Assembly (NCBI GenBank): GCA_017526585.1
Contig: JAFXRC010000066.1
Location: 1 to 39,605, forward strand
Length of the DNA: 39,605 bases
Direction of reading: 5' to 3'
Source: Fibrobacter sp.
GTDB taxonomy: Bacteria; Fibrobacterota; Fibrobacteria; Fibrobacterales; Fibrobacteraceae
This document shows, one piece after another, positions 16,717 to 23,647 of this stretch (position 1 is its first letter; each line of letters starts with the position of its first letter). The position numbers and the translations under genes are program-made. The notes under the pieces are model-generated. The model did no database searches. It was not told the DNA's origin and saw only the letters and a list, made by a program, of their open reading frames with translations.

Positions 16717-16742
16717 GATGAATTCAGCGGTAAATGTAGAAA

Positions 16743-16767
16743 AAAACGCACCAGCAGGTGCGTTTTC
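16743..16767 (-). terminator. Terminator of the 17.4 kb lipoprotein gene
   Basis: On the minus strand AAAACGCACC and GGTGCGTTTT pair around a four-base loop and are followed by a T-run. It separates the lipoprotein gene from the RNase Z-like gene. Confidence 0.85.
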
Positions 16768-16790
16768 AAGATAGTGGGTAACTAAACAAA

Positions 16791-17375
16791 CTACTTCGTT
16801 TTTGCGTTCTCTGCAACGAGTCTGTCAAAGTCAGCGCAGCTCAAGGCTTCAATGTGGTTACCCATGGCGACGCTACGTGTACGGGCATTACCCTTGCGTT
16901 CAGGAATGCGGAAGCAGAAGTCGTAAGAGGTTCCCTTGTCGGTCGGGATGCCCATCTTGAAGATGCGGATGCGTTCTGCGCCCTTGTTGTAAATCTCGTG
17001 GTAGTCGTAAGTGTTCTTAATCTTCTCGAGGCGCTTCTGCTGGCTGAATTCAATTTCGTTGATGATCGGGCCGTCCAGGTACAGCGGAAGGTTGTTCTGG
17101 AAACGGAGTTCCAACTGGCCGTTGGATTTGACGATAGAAGTTTCTTGCGGCTTGATCAGGTAGCGCTGCTGCGGGATGTTCTTATAGGCGAAGCTGCGGA
17201 CCGTGCGGACGCCACACATTTCACGCATGTCAGGTTGTTCCACAAAGTCGATTTCACGGCAGATGGGGGGCATATTAGTGGGAACTTCCAGGTTTTCGCC
17301 CGAATTTGAACCGGCACAGGCGGAAAGGAGGGAGAGTAAAGCGATACCAGAGAAGAGCAAAAATGAAGATTTCAT
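16791..17375 (-). CDS. Lipoprotein of unknown function
   Basis: This is a 194-residue predicted lipoprotein: MKSSFLLFSG, a Leu-rich core, lipobox LSAC (Cys20), then a Ser/Gly/Asn tether. The mature domain has a conserved-looking CREIDFVEQPDMREMCG segment with two Cys, a basic middle part, and two further Cys near the C-terminus (YDFCFRIPE and ALSCADFD). Two disulfides are therefore possible. I recognise no family. No Shine-Dalgarno is visible; a TATATT box ends 6 nt before the ATG, so the mRNA is probably leaderless. It has its own terminator. Confidence 0.75.
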   Translation of the reverse strand: MKSSFLLFSGIALLSLLSACAGSNSGENLEVPTNMPPICREIDFVEQPDMREMCGVRTVRSFAYKNIPQQRYLIKPQETSIVKSNGQLELRFQNNLPLYLDGPIINEIEFSQQKRLEKIKNTYDYHEIYNKGAERIRIFKMGIPTDKGTSYDFCFRIPERKGNARTRSVAMGNHIEALSCADFDRLVAENAKTK

Positions 17376-17381
17376 ACGCTA

Positions 17382-17387
17382 AATATA
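17382..17387 (-). promoter_or_regulatory. -10 box of the 17.4 kb lipoprotein
   Basis: TATATT on the minus strand ends 6 nt before the ATG at 17375. No good -35 hexamer was found at the usual distance. Confidence 0.45.
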
Positions 17388-17436
17388 ATTTTATTCTTGC
17401 GTTTGGCATATTTTTTCTTTAGAATAAATAAAAAAA

Positions 17437-17520
17437 ATGGATAAATTCTCTTCTTTAGCGAAGACTGCCACTGTCGGACTGACTATGGGTGTAAACTTAA
17501 TTTTTCAATTTGTGCGCTAA
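17437..17520 (+). CDS. Possible 27-residue hydrophobic ORF
   Basis: A short frame begins MDKFSSLAKTAT and continues as an amphipathic or hydrophobic stretch, ending in FQFVR before TAA. A candidate promoter TTGGCA-N16-TAAATA ends 6 nt before the ATG. There is no Shine-Dalgarno. It may be a leaderless small protein, a gene remnant or chance. The rest of 17521-17628 shows no gene, only a small GCGC hairpin next to the stop codon. Confidence 0.25.
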   Translation: MDKFSSLAKTATVGLTMGVNLIFQFVR

Positions 17521-17628
17521 GCGCGAATTTAGCCGAGTTTGAATAGGGCTGCCCATTTTAAAATAAAAAGTCATGCTTTTGTGCAACGAAAAATGTATTT
17601 TTGGCGCGGATTAAGAATTGGGTAGACT

Positions 17629-18429
17629 ATGAAAATTTACAGCTGGAATGTAAACGGCCTCCGTTCTGCGCTCAAGAAGGGCTTTGTGGATTGGTTTGCC
17701 GCTACAAAGCCGGATATCCTGTGCCTGCAAGAAGTTCGAGCCGAAGAGGATCAGATTCCCGAAGAGGTGGCTCATCCCGAAGGCTACTTTGCATACTGGA
17801 ATCCGTGCCGCCGCAAAAAAGGCTACAGTGGTGTTGGCATTTATACTCAGATTGAACCCGATCGTGTAAACTACGGCTTTGATATTGAGGAGTTCGATGA
17901 AGAGGGGCGTGTCCTTCAGCTGGTGTTCCCCGACTGGGTCCTGAACAGCATTTATTTCCCCAATGGCGGACAGGGTGATGATCGCCTGGACTACAAGCTT
18001 CGCTTTTATGACGCCTTCCTTGAAAACAGCAAGCGGTGGGTGAATGACGGCAAGCATGTGGTGACCCTTGGAGACTACAACACCTGCCACAAGGAAATCG
18101 ATATCGCTCGTCCCAAGGAAAATGAAGACGTGAGCGGCTTTTTGCCGATTGAACGTGCCTGGATGGACAAGTATGTCGAAAACGGATTTGTCGATTCCTT
18201 CCGCAAGCTTCATCCCGAAGAACGCGATCGCTATTCCTGGTGGTCAAACCGCTTCGGCGCTCGTAAGCGCAACGTGGGTTGGCGTATTGACTACGCTTTT
18301 GTAGACGAAGGCCTTACTCCCAACATCGTCAGTGCAGAAATCCATCCCGATGTCATGGGTTCGGATCACTGTCCGATCAGCATTGAGCTGGAGCCTCCGT
18401 TCGCTCCGCTTCCGATAAGTCACGAATAG
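17629..18429 (+). CDS. xthA: Exodeoxyribonuclease III (AP endonuclease)
   Basis: This is a 266-residue Mg-dependent endonuclease/exonuclease/phosphatase-fold enzyme that cuts DNA at abasic sites and degrades 3' ends. It begins directly with the fold (MKIYSWNVNGLRSA). The metal-binding Glu35 is in CLQEVRA, LGDYNTCHKEIDIARPK holds the catalytic Asp-Asn pair, and GSDHCPI near the C-terminus holds the general base His. The segment SGFLPIERAWMD is typical of XthA rather than of sphingomyelinase-like relatives. The gene is monocistronic with its own terminator. Confidence 0.95.
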   Translation: MKIYSWNVNGLRSALKKGFVDWFAATKPDILCLQEVRAEEDQIPEEVAHPEGYFAYWNPCRRKKGYSGVGIYTQIEPDRVNYGFDIEEFDEEGRVLQLVFPDWVLNSIYFPNGGQGDDRLDYKLRFYDAFLENSKRWVNDGKHVVTLGDYNTCHKEIDIARPKENEDVSGFLPIERAWMDKYVENGFVDSFRKLHPEERDRYSWWSNRFGARKRNVGWRIDYAFVDEGLTPNIVSAEIHPDVMGSDHCPISIELEPPFAPLPISHE

Positions 18430-18453
18430 TCTCCTTTTTAGAGGAGACTTTTC
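18428..18453 (+). terminator. Terminator of xthA
   Basis: AGTCTCCT and AGGAGACT pair around TTTTAG and are followed by TTTTCC. The hairpin overlaps the xthA stop region. Confidence 0.8.
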
Positions 18454-18482
18454 CTTGTTATCCGCGTAGGCGGGCTTCTCTT

Positions 18483-19541
18483 TTATTTCTTGACAATTTC
18501 CCAGGCGTTGTCGAACAGCACCGCAGCGTCTCCTGGATCTCGCAGGAATACCATGCGTGCGATTTCTTCTTTGGACGGATTGATGACCCGGTTTTTCTTG
18601 AAGGTGTCGTCGACAATTTCAAGCGCCGCTTTGTTTGGGCTTGCGTAGTTGATGGACTTGGCAAGCTGGGCGCCAATTTTTGCGTCCAGGATGTAGTTCA
18701 TGAAGGCGTAGGCGCCTTTGGGATTAGGTGCATTGCTGCTGAGAGTCATGGCATCCACCCACATGAAGCTTCCTTCGGTGGGAATGGCAAACTGCAGTGT
18801 GGAATCTTCTGCGATGGCGTCCATGGCTTCACCATTGAATACGATGGCTGCCCAGTTCATCCCTGAAAGAACCTTGTCTGCTCCATTAACAGATCCGTCA
18901 AAGCCAAGGAAATGGGGGTCTTGCTTGACTTGCAGGAGCTGGTCAATAGCTTGGTTTATTTCGTCCACATTGATGCTGTTTGCGCTGAAGCCTTTTGAAA
19001 GAAGCGCCATCGATAGCATGGAACGAGCTTCTTCTAACAAACTAAAATTCCCTTTCGTATTTCGGGGATTGAACAGCATATTGTAGCTGACATTGTTCGC
19101 GTCGATGGTGGTGTCGCGGTACAAGATACCCGTCGTTCCCCACAGGTAAGGAACCGTATAGGTATTTGTGGGGTCGTAGATTGGGTTCTTGAACTGGTCT
19201 GCTACATTGACTCGATTGGGGATTTTGTTTGTGTCTATGGGAACAATAAGCCCAAGCTTGATCATTTGCTGAATCACCACATCCGAAGCGATAATCACGT
19301 CGTACTGGCTGGTGCCTGCAGCCTGAAGCTTGCCGACCATGTCTTCCTGTGCCTCGTAGAGTTCAAGCTGCAACTTGTATCCCGTCTTCATCTGGAAGTC
19401 GGTTATCATGTTGGGGTCGAAGTATTCGCTGTAAAGGATTACACTGACGGTCTTGGGCTGCTGTTGCTTTTCTTCATCGCAACTGCAGAGCAGACTGGCG
19501 AACAAAACGACAATGAACAGATGTAAGGCGTAGGCTTTCAC
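18483..19541 (-). CDS. PotD-like spermidine/putrescine-binding lipoprotein
   Basis: This is a 352-residue extracytoplasmic binding protein of the family-1 PotD/PotF type. It has a signal peptide with a Cys-containing lipobox (LLCSC, Cys21) and a charged Glu/Gln tether. Family blocks include VSVILYSEYFDP, TGYKLQLELYEAQEDM, YDVIIASDVVIQQM, YTVPYLWGTTGILY and FMWVDAMTLSSNAPN. The start is GTG, with AAGGA 7 nt before it. It follows the aminotransferase gene by 21 nt and is likely co-transcribed. PotA, PotB and PotC homologues are not adjacent, so it may use a transporter elsewhere. Confidence 0.85.
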   Translation of the reverse strand: MKAYALHLFIVVLFASLLCSCDEEKQQQPKTVSVILYSEYFDPNMITDFQMKTGYKLQLELYEAQEDMVGKLQAAGTSQYDVIIASDVVIQQMIKLGLIVPIDTNKIPNRVNVADQFKNPIYDPTNTYTVPYLWGTTGILYRDTTIDANNVSYNMLFNPRNTKGNFSLLEEARSMLSMALLSKGFSANSINVDEINQAIDQLLQVKQDPHFLGFDGSVNGADKVLSGMNWAAIVFNGEAMDAIAEDSTLQFAIPTEGSFMWVDAMTLSSNAPNPKGAYAFMNYILDAKIGAQLAKSINYASPNKAALEIVDDTFKKNRVINPSKEEIARMVFLRDPGDAAVLFDNAWEIVKK

Positions 19542-19562
19542 TGCGATTCCTTCGATGATACA

Positions 19563-20864
19563 CTAGCTGTGCAAGTACTCTACAATCGCGTCGTGAATCG
19601 TGGTGAACACTTCGCGCAGTTCTTCTTCGTCTTCTTCAAGGAGCGTCACGCGGAAACCCTTGAGGTCAGTGCAGAAACTTGTACTCGGCACAACGCAAAT
19701 GCCCTTCGCACCCAACAGGTAGTAAACGAAGCGGTAGTCCAGGTTGTTGGTCTTGCTGCACCATTCTTCCACCTTCTTCTTGATAATCGGATTGTCAATC
19801 TTCAAGGTCTGGTGGCTGTTCAGCGTTCCTTCGCGGAAGATGATGGTGTTGTAGAATGCGCCGTAGGTCGGGTTGAAATACAGTTCCGGAATGTCCGAAA
19901 GAATTTCGTTGATGATGGCGCTGCGGCGGCCGATCTTTTCGTTCAAGGCCGTGCGGTGTTCCATGAAGCGCGGATCACCCAGCACGCGCGGAATCGTCAT
20001 CTGCGGGAGCGTGGTTGAGCAGACTTCCACCATCTTGGCGTTATCAATAGCGCGGCAGAAGGCGTCGAACTGTTCGTCCTTGTCACGGTTGTAGTATTCG
20101 GCCCAGCCGCAACGAGCACCCGGCCACGGGTATTCCTTGGAAATGCCCTTGAGAGCGATACCCGGAACGTCGCCGATGTATTCGGCGAGAGCGTAGGCGT
20201 GAGCTCCATTGTACGTAATCTTGTTGTAGATTTCGTCGCAGATGATGAACAGGTTGTAGCGCTTAGCAATGTCTACAATCTTCTGGAGAATGTCGAGAGG
20301 GTAGACCATGCCCGTCGGATTGTCCGGGTTCAAAATCAGGATGCCCGCGATGCTCGGGTTGTACTTCACCTTGTTCTCGAGTTCTTCGAGGTCCGGATAC
20401 CAGTGGTTTTCCGGCTGCAGGCGATAGGTAATCGGGGCCGTGTGGGCGTGAGCCGCTTCGGCAGAGCTATGCGTAGAGTATGCCGGGGCCGGTCCGATAA
20501 TGCGGGTGTTCATCGAGAGCAGGCCGTAGATGGTGGCGATGGCGTCACCGAGGCCGTTGAAGAACAGGATGTCGTCGACGTTGATCTGTGCGCCGCCGAG
20601 CTTGTTGTTCTCTTTTACCAGGAATTCGCGGGTCTCGAGCATGCCCTTGGAGGGGCAGTAGCCGTAGCTGCGGTTGGTGCGGGCGAGGTCAACAACGATA
20701 TCCTTGATCCAGTCAGGGATTTGGCACTTCTTTTCAATCGGGTCACCGATGTTTTCCCAGTGGATGGGGAGACCGAGTGCTTTGAGCTGGTTTGCCTTCT
20801 TCACGATTTCACGGATTTCGTAAGAAAGTTCCTTGGCACCTTCGCTCAATAGTCTTCTGCGCAT
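19563..20864 (-). CDS. Class I/II pyridoxal-phosphate aminotransferase
   Basis: The 433-residue enzyme has the fold type I aminotransferase layout. It shows ILNPDNPTGMVYP for cofactor binding, FIICDEIYNKITYNG with the PLP-contacting Asp and Tyr, the Schiff-base Lys in ALKGISKEYPWPGARCGW, and the substrate-carboxylate Arg near the end (FRVTLLEEDEEEL). It resembles AlaA/AlaC or aspartate aminotransferases of anaerobes; the substrate cannot be fixed from sequence. The start at 20864 has GGAG 7 nt upstream. It appears to be the first gene of a two-gene unit with the PotD-like lipoprotein, an unexplained pairing. Confidence 0.88.
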   Translation of the reverse strand: MRRRLLSEGAKELSYEIREIVKKANQLKALGLPIHWENIGDPIEKKCQIPDWIKDIVVDLARTNRSYGYCPSKGMLETREFLVKENNKLGGAQINVDDILFFNGLGDAIATIYGLLSMNTRIIGPAPAYSTHSSAEAAHAHTAPITYRLQPENHWYPDLEELENKVKYNPSIAGILILNPDNPTGMVYPLDILQKIVDIAKRYNLFIICDEIYNKITYNGAHAYALAEYIGDVPGIALKGISKEYPWPGARCGWAEYYNRDKDEQFDAFCRAIDNAKMVEVCSTTLPQMTIPRVLGDPRFMEHRTALNEKIGRRSAIINEILSDIPELYFNPTYGAFYNTIIFREGTLNSHQTLKIDNPIIKKKVEEWCSKTNNLDYRFVYYLLGAKGICVVPSTSFCTDLKGFRVTLLEEDEEELREVFTTIHDAIVEYLHS

Positions 20865-20978
20865 TTTATGCTCCTATATAGGTATCGTAAATTCTCAAAT
20901 TTTACTGCGTAATTATAGAATAATAAATATCCTGTAATGTTGCTTCAACGCCATCCAGAGCCTTGATTTTCAACTCAG

Positions 20979-21016
20979 TGTCATCCTGAGCCCTGCAAAG
21001 GGCGAAGGATCTAGGT
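20979..21016. repeat. Dispersed intergenic repeat (GTCATCCTGAG type)
   Basis: GTCATCCTGAG, then GCCCTGCAAAGGGC as an internal hairpin, then GAAGGATCTAGGTGAGA. Elements of this type are scattered between genes in many genomes. The rest of 20865-21061 shows no gene. Confidence 0.55.
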
Positions 21017-21061
21017 GAGAATTTCCGTTTCCTTGTGGTTAGTGGTTAAAATTGGAGTAAA

Positions 21062-21090
21062 TAAAAAAAACAGCCTTTTACGGGGCTGCC
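21062..21090 (-). terminator. Terminator of the 36-codon ORF / small RNA
   Basis: On the minus strand CAGCC and GGCTG pair around CCGTAAAA and are followed by eight T. It ends the transcription unit that starts at 21229. Confidence 0.75.
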
Positions 21091-21118
21091 CTTGAAACTT
21101 GCTATCTGGATTTTGGCG

Positions 21119-21229
21119 TTATGCCTTACAGACCTTGGTTTCTCTGGACAGCCCCACAATAGCTCGGGCTGCTGCCGGGCTTGCTGCGATTGCAGCTGCT
21201 GCGATGTTCTGTCCAAAGAATTTGTTCAT
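21119..21229 (-). CDS. Possible leaderless 36-residue Ala-rich protein, or a small RNA
   Basis: The frame begins MNKFFGQN, has a strongly Ala-rich helix-like middle and ends VCKA before TAA. It sits in a complete unit with a consensus promoter (TTGACA-N17-TATATT) whose -10 box ends 7 nt before the ATG, and a terminator at 21062-21090. There is no Shine-Dalgarno. The same transcript (about 165 nt) could act as RNA: TGGACAG near its start can pair with CTGTCCA near 21146, GCTGC with GCAGC inside, and GGGGCTG with CAGCCCC near the terminator. I cannot decide between protein and RNA. Confidence 0.45.
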   Translation of the reverse strand: MNKFFGQNIAAAAIAASPAAARAIVGLSRETKVCKA

Positions 21230-21236
21230 GTCTCGA

Positions 21237-21265
21237 AATATAGTTCCAGATGCGGTGTTTGTCAA
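21237..21265 (-). promoter_or_regulatory. Consensus promoter of the 36-codon ORF / small RNA
   Basis: On the minus strand TTGACA (21265-21260) and TATATT (21242-21237) are separated by exactly 17 nt. It is the best sigma-70-type promoter visible in the window. Confidence 0.75.
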
Positions 21266-21305
21266 GAGGGGGAGGTCTCCCCCTGATTGCAGCCTTGCTT
21301 CGTTG

Positions 21306-21380
21306 AGTCACATCCCCGCACGACCTTCTTGTCATCCCCGCGCATCCTTCGTTGTCATCCCCGCGAAGGCGGGGATCTCC
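21306..21380. repeat. Cluster of GTCATCCCCGCG repeats
   Basis: Three partial or complete copies of GTCATCCCCGCG start near 21306, 21331 and 21354. The last carries the inverted half (GCGGGGATCTCC). A related single copy lies at 34824-34852. The remaining stretch to 21574 has no gene I can support. Confidence 0.6.
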
Positions 21381-21574
21381 CTTCATCTACACACTCGGCA
21401 AGTTGCCATAGGCGACATCCTTGGAATTCGGGCGACCGAAGCCCGCACTGAAAGCCCCGACAATCAGTACATCGGCACACAATATTCCGAAGCATACTCT
21501 GTTGCGGACAATCCAAAACAATTTTTCGTGAATGCCCCCGTAAATCCAAAGATGTCATTCCACGAACTAAAACC

Positions 21575-22591
21575 TTACTTTAGGTATATTTGGTCAACCT
21601 TGGATACACCTTCTTGATATCGACATACTTCGGAACGGTTATTTACATTCGGATAATAGAACCAATTGTAGTTTTGCTGGTTACTTTGAGATACCCCATA
21701 ATGAATTCTGGTAGGATTGTTCACAATGGATGCGATCAACTGACGACTTATGGTGTTCATGTTTGGCGTTAATCCGCATGCATCTTCTATCGACTTGCTC
21801 AAGAATTTCTTTATGTCTGCCACGCGGACACTTTCGTTGGTATTTAAAGTATTTGCATAATCGCGGATATATTCCATTACAGATTTGCCATAATTCAAGC
21901 GCTCACGCCGCTCGTTCGCCTCTTTCTGCATCTCTTTTTCACCCTTGAACCCTTTCTTGACAAACATAAGAAACGACGTCAAAAGAAAACGAATATCGCT
22001 TGCTATTGGATCAATACACCCTTCGTTACTCAGGCAAAGTAATTTTTGCAATTTTTCATAAACCGATTTATGATTGTGTTCGCTAGGAATCCAGAAAAGG
22101 TGTATCGAAGACTTGCACTTGCTCTTGATTTTATCAAAGCTTTCTGCCGATTTGCGGGATGGTTTAAGAGTCAAATAGCAAAAGAGTATTTCCGGTTTTT
22201 CATCGGTAAATTCCTTTTCGACACCTTCCAACTCCATTGGTAATTGAGATTCGTCTATGGACGATTCCCTTATTTTGTTTTCTATGCACAAAACAAATTT
22301 GTTTTTGCCGTTCTGACTAAATTCAGCAACAATATCAACGTCTTTTTTCAAACCATTTGCGGTCATTACGGGATATTCGACCTCTACATTGACGTCGTAT
22401 GCAGATAACTTCTCATAAAGATTCAAGAAATTAGATTCCATGCATTCCTGAAAGTCCGCAACAAAGGAACGTAGAAATTCATCACCTAAACCATGGTCGT
22501 TTTTGGGGTCCAACAAGTACGCCAAAAATGACGAAATGGATGGTTCATAAATATGTCCATCGCCGGCAGAAAGGATTCTAAAGATGTTCAT
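21575..22591 (-). CDS. PD-(D/E)XK nuclease family protein (PDDEXK_4-like)
   Basis: The 338-residue protein has a nuclease core in its first 120 residues: acidic HGLGDEFL (near 33-40), Asp86 in KKDVDIV, Glu104-x-Lys106 in LCIENKI, and Gln116 in DESQL. This order (D, ExK, Q) is that of the PD-(D/E)XK superfamily, most like the PDDEXK_4 group. The C-terminal 220 residues are charged and helical and of unknown role. The start at 22591 is chosen for GAGGGA 7 nt upstream and a minimal overlap (14 nt) with the coiled-coil gene. It is last in the seven-gene operon. Such proteins often belong to defence or mobile loci, but the role here is inference. Confidence 0.8.
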   Translation of the reverse strand: MNIFRILSAGDGHIYEPSISSFLAYLLDPKNDHGLGDEFLRSFVADFQECMESNFLNLYEKLSAYDVNVEVEYPVMTANGLKKDVDIVAEFSQNGKNKFVLCIENKIRESSIDESQLPMELEGVEKEFTDEKPEILFCYLTLKPSRKSAESFDKIKSKCKSSIHLFWIPSEHNHKSVYEKLQKLLCLSNEGCIDPIASDIRFLLTSFLMFVKKGFKGEKEMQKEANERRERLNYGKSVMEYIRDYANTLNTNESVRVADIKKFLSKSIEDACGLTPNMNTISRQLIASIVNNPTRIHYGVSQSNQQNYNWFYYPNVNNRSEVCRYQEGVSKVDQIYLK

Positions 22592-22883
22592 GAACAGTTC
22601 CCTCATCTAGTTTCTTGTTGATTTTCTCAAATTCTTGGGAAGCCTTTTCTGTAGCGACTTTTAACTTTTCTGCTAGTGCCGTAATCTCAGGAAGACGTTT
22701 TCCCAGTTCCATGTGAAGTTTGTAAACCTTATGGTATTTTTCAAAAAATTCAGTTTCATCTTCGGAAAGTTTTTCTCCGGACGAAACTTTCTTTTCGAGA
22801 CTATCCATAAGCCTGTAGAACTTGAGCCACTCTTCTTCTGTCAGTGGGGCATTGGATCTATCATTCCTTGGATTCAGTGACAT
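22578..22883 (-). CDS. Small coiled-coil protein of unknown function
   Basis: The 101-residue protein is dominated by charged heptad-like helices (LTEEEWLKFYRLMDSLEKK, then EKLKVATEKASQEFEKINKK). No membrane segment, Cys or known motif is visible. AAGGAG precedes the ATG by 7 nt. Its end overlaps the start of the nuclease gene, so the two are translationally coupled. It could be a partner or inhibitor of that nuclease; this is inference from coupling only. Confidence 0.7.
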   Translation of the reverse strand: MSLNPRNDRSNAPLTEEEWLKFYRLMDSLEKKVSSGEKLSEDETEFFEKYHKVYKLHMELGKRLPEITALAEKLKVATEKASQEFEKINKKLDEGTVHEHL

Positions 22884-22934
22884 GAGTGTCTCCTTGTTGT
22901 TAGGTTGTGTAGAACAGCATATGCAAGATTTTTA

Positions 22935-23606
22935 TTAAAGGGTTAATGTATATCCCACTTCAAACTGATCAGGTTTCATACGAATAATGTCACGGAAAGC
23001 GTAAAGACTTGAATGACTGTTATAAAGTAGGCAATCTAGTTCCCATGTTACACCGCCTTGTGTGAACTCGCTAATCTGCAACATTTCTTTCCATGCAGGC
23101 ATAGTATTGACTTTATGATGTTCCGAACAATGCTCGTTGGTACTTGCACCGATGTTAATAGCCTCCCAGTCTGCATACCAGAAGAGCAAATCACTGATGT
23201 ATTCATGCTCTCCAGGGATATCCCAATCGTTGGCGAGGCAAATTTTCGCATCAAGAGCATATTCCTTACACCATTTATGTTTTTGCGCGATGAGTACGGC
23301 CAGATCCTTCTTTGTAGCCTCGAAAGTGCGGTCTACATTCCGGTGTAGTTTCCTGAAATGCCTGTCTAGCGCGACGAGTTTTTCTTTGTTTGCTTTAGTC
23401 CAACGAAATTCAGCGTTCAATTTTTCTCGGCGATCATTCAAGAATTCGGTATGGATTTTGGTTCTGAATAGTTTTATTTCGAGCGAGCTACTAAACTTTC
23501 TCCTTTGCCATTTCTCGACACAACCGTACTTGCGGCCACTATCAAAGTCGCTGTAGAACGCCTTGAGGATATCCCACTGCGGTGCGAATGATAAAATCTT
23601 AGTCAT
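22935..23606 (-). CDS. Protein of unknown function
   Basis: This is a 223-residue soluble protein. It has a basic helical region between 50 and 110 (many Lys/Arg, LDRHFRKLHRNVDRTF). A C-terminal half follows that is rich in Trp, Tyr and His (WYADWEAINIG, NEHCSEHHKVNTMPAW, GGVTWELDCLLYNSH). Three closely spaced His plus Cys around residue 160 could bind a metal. I recognise no family. It is the fifth gene of the operon, 41 nt after the FISUMP gene and 51 nt before the coiled-coil gene. Confidence 0.65.
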   Translation of the reverse strand: MTKILSFAPQWDILKAFYSDFDSGRKYGCVEKWQRRKFSSSLEIKLFRTKIHTEFLNDRREKLNAEFRWTKANKEKLVALDRHFRKLHRNVDRTFEATKKDLAVLIAQKHKWCKEYALDAKICLANDWDIPGEHEYISDLLFWYADWEAINIGASTNEHCSEHHKVNTMPAWKEMLQISEFTQGGVTWELDCLLYNSHSSLYAFRDIIRMKPDQFEVGYTLTL

Positions 23607-23647
23607 TTTGATACATGTTTCGGGATGACGAGAAATAGTTCTTTGTG

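Noticed and set aside
21405..21617. A protein-like plus-strand frame reading into the nuclease gene end
   Set aside because: It has no start site of its own and overlaps repeats; I see no family match, so I leave it as non-coding or an unidentifiable remnant.
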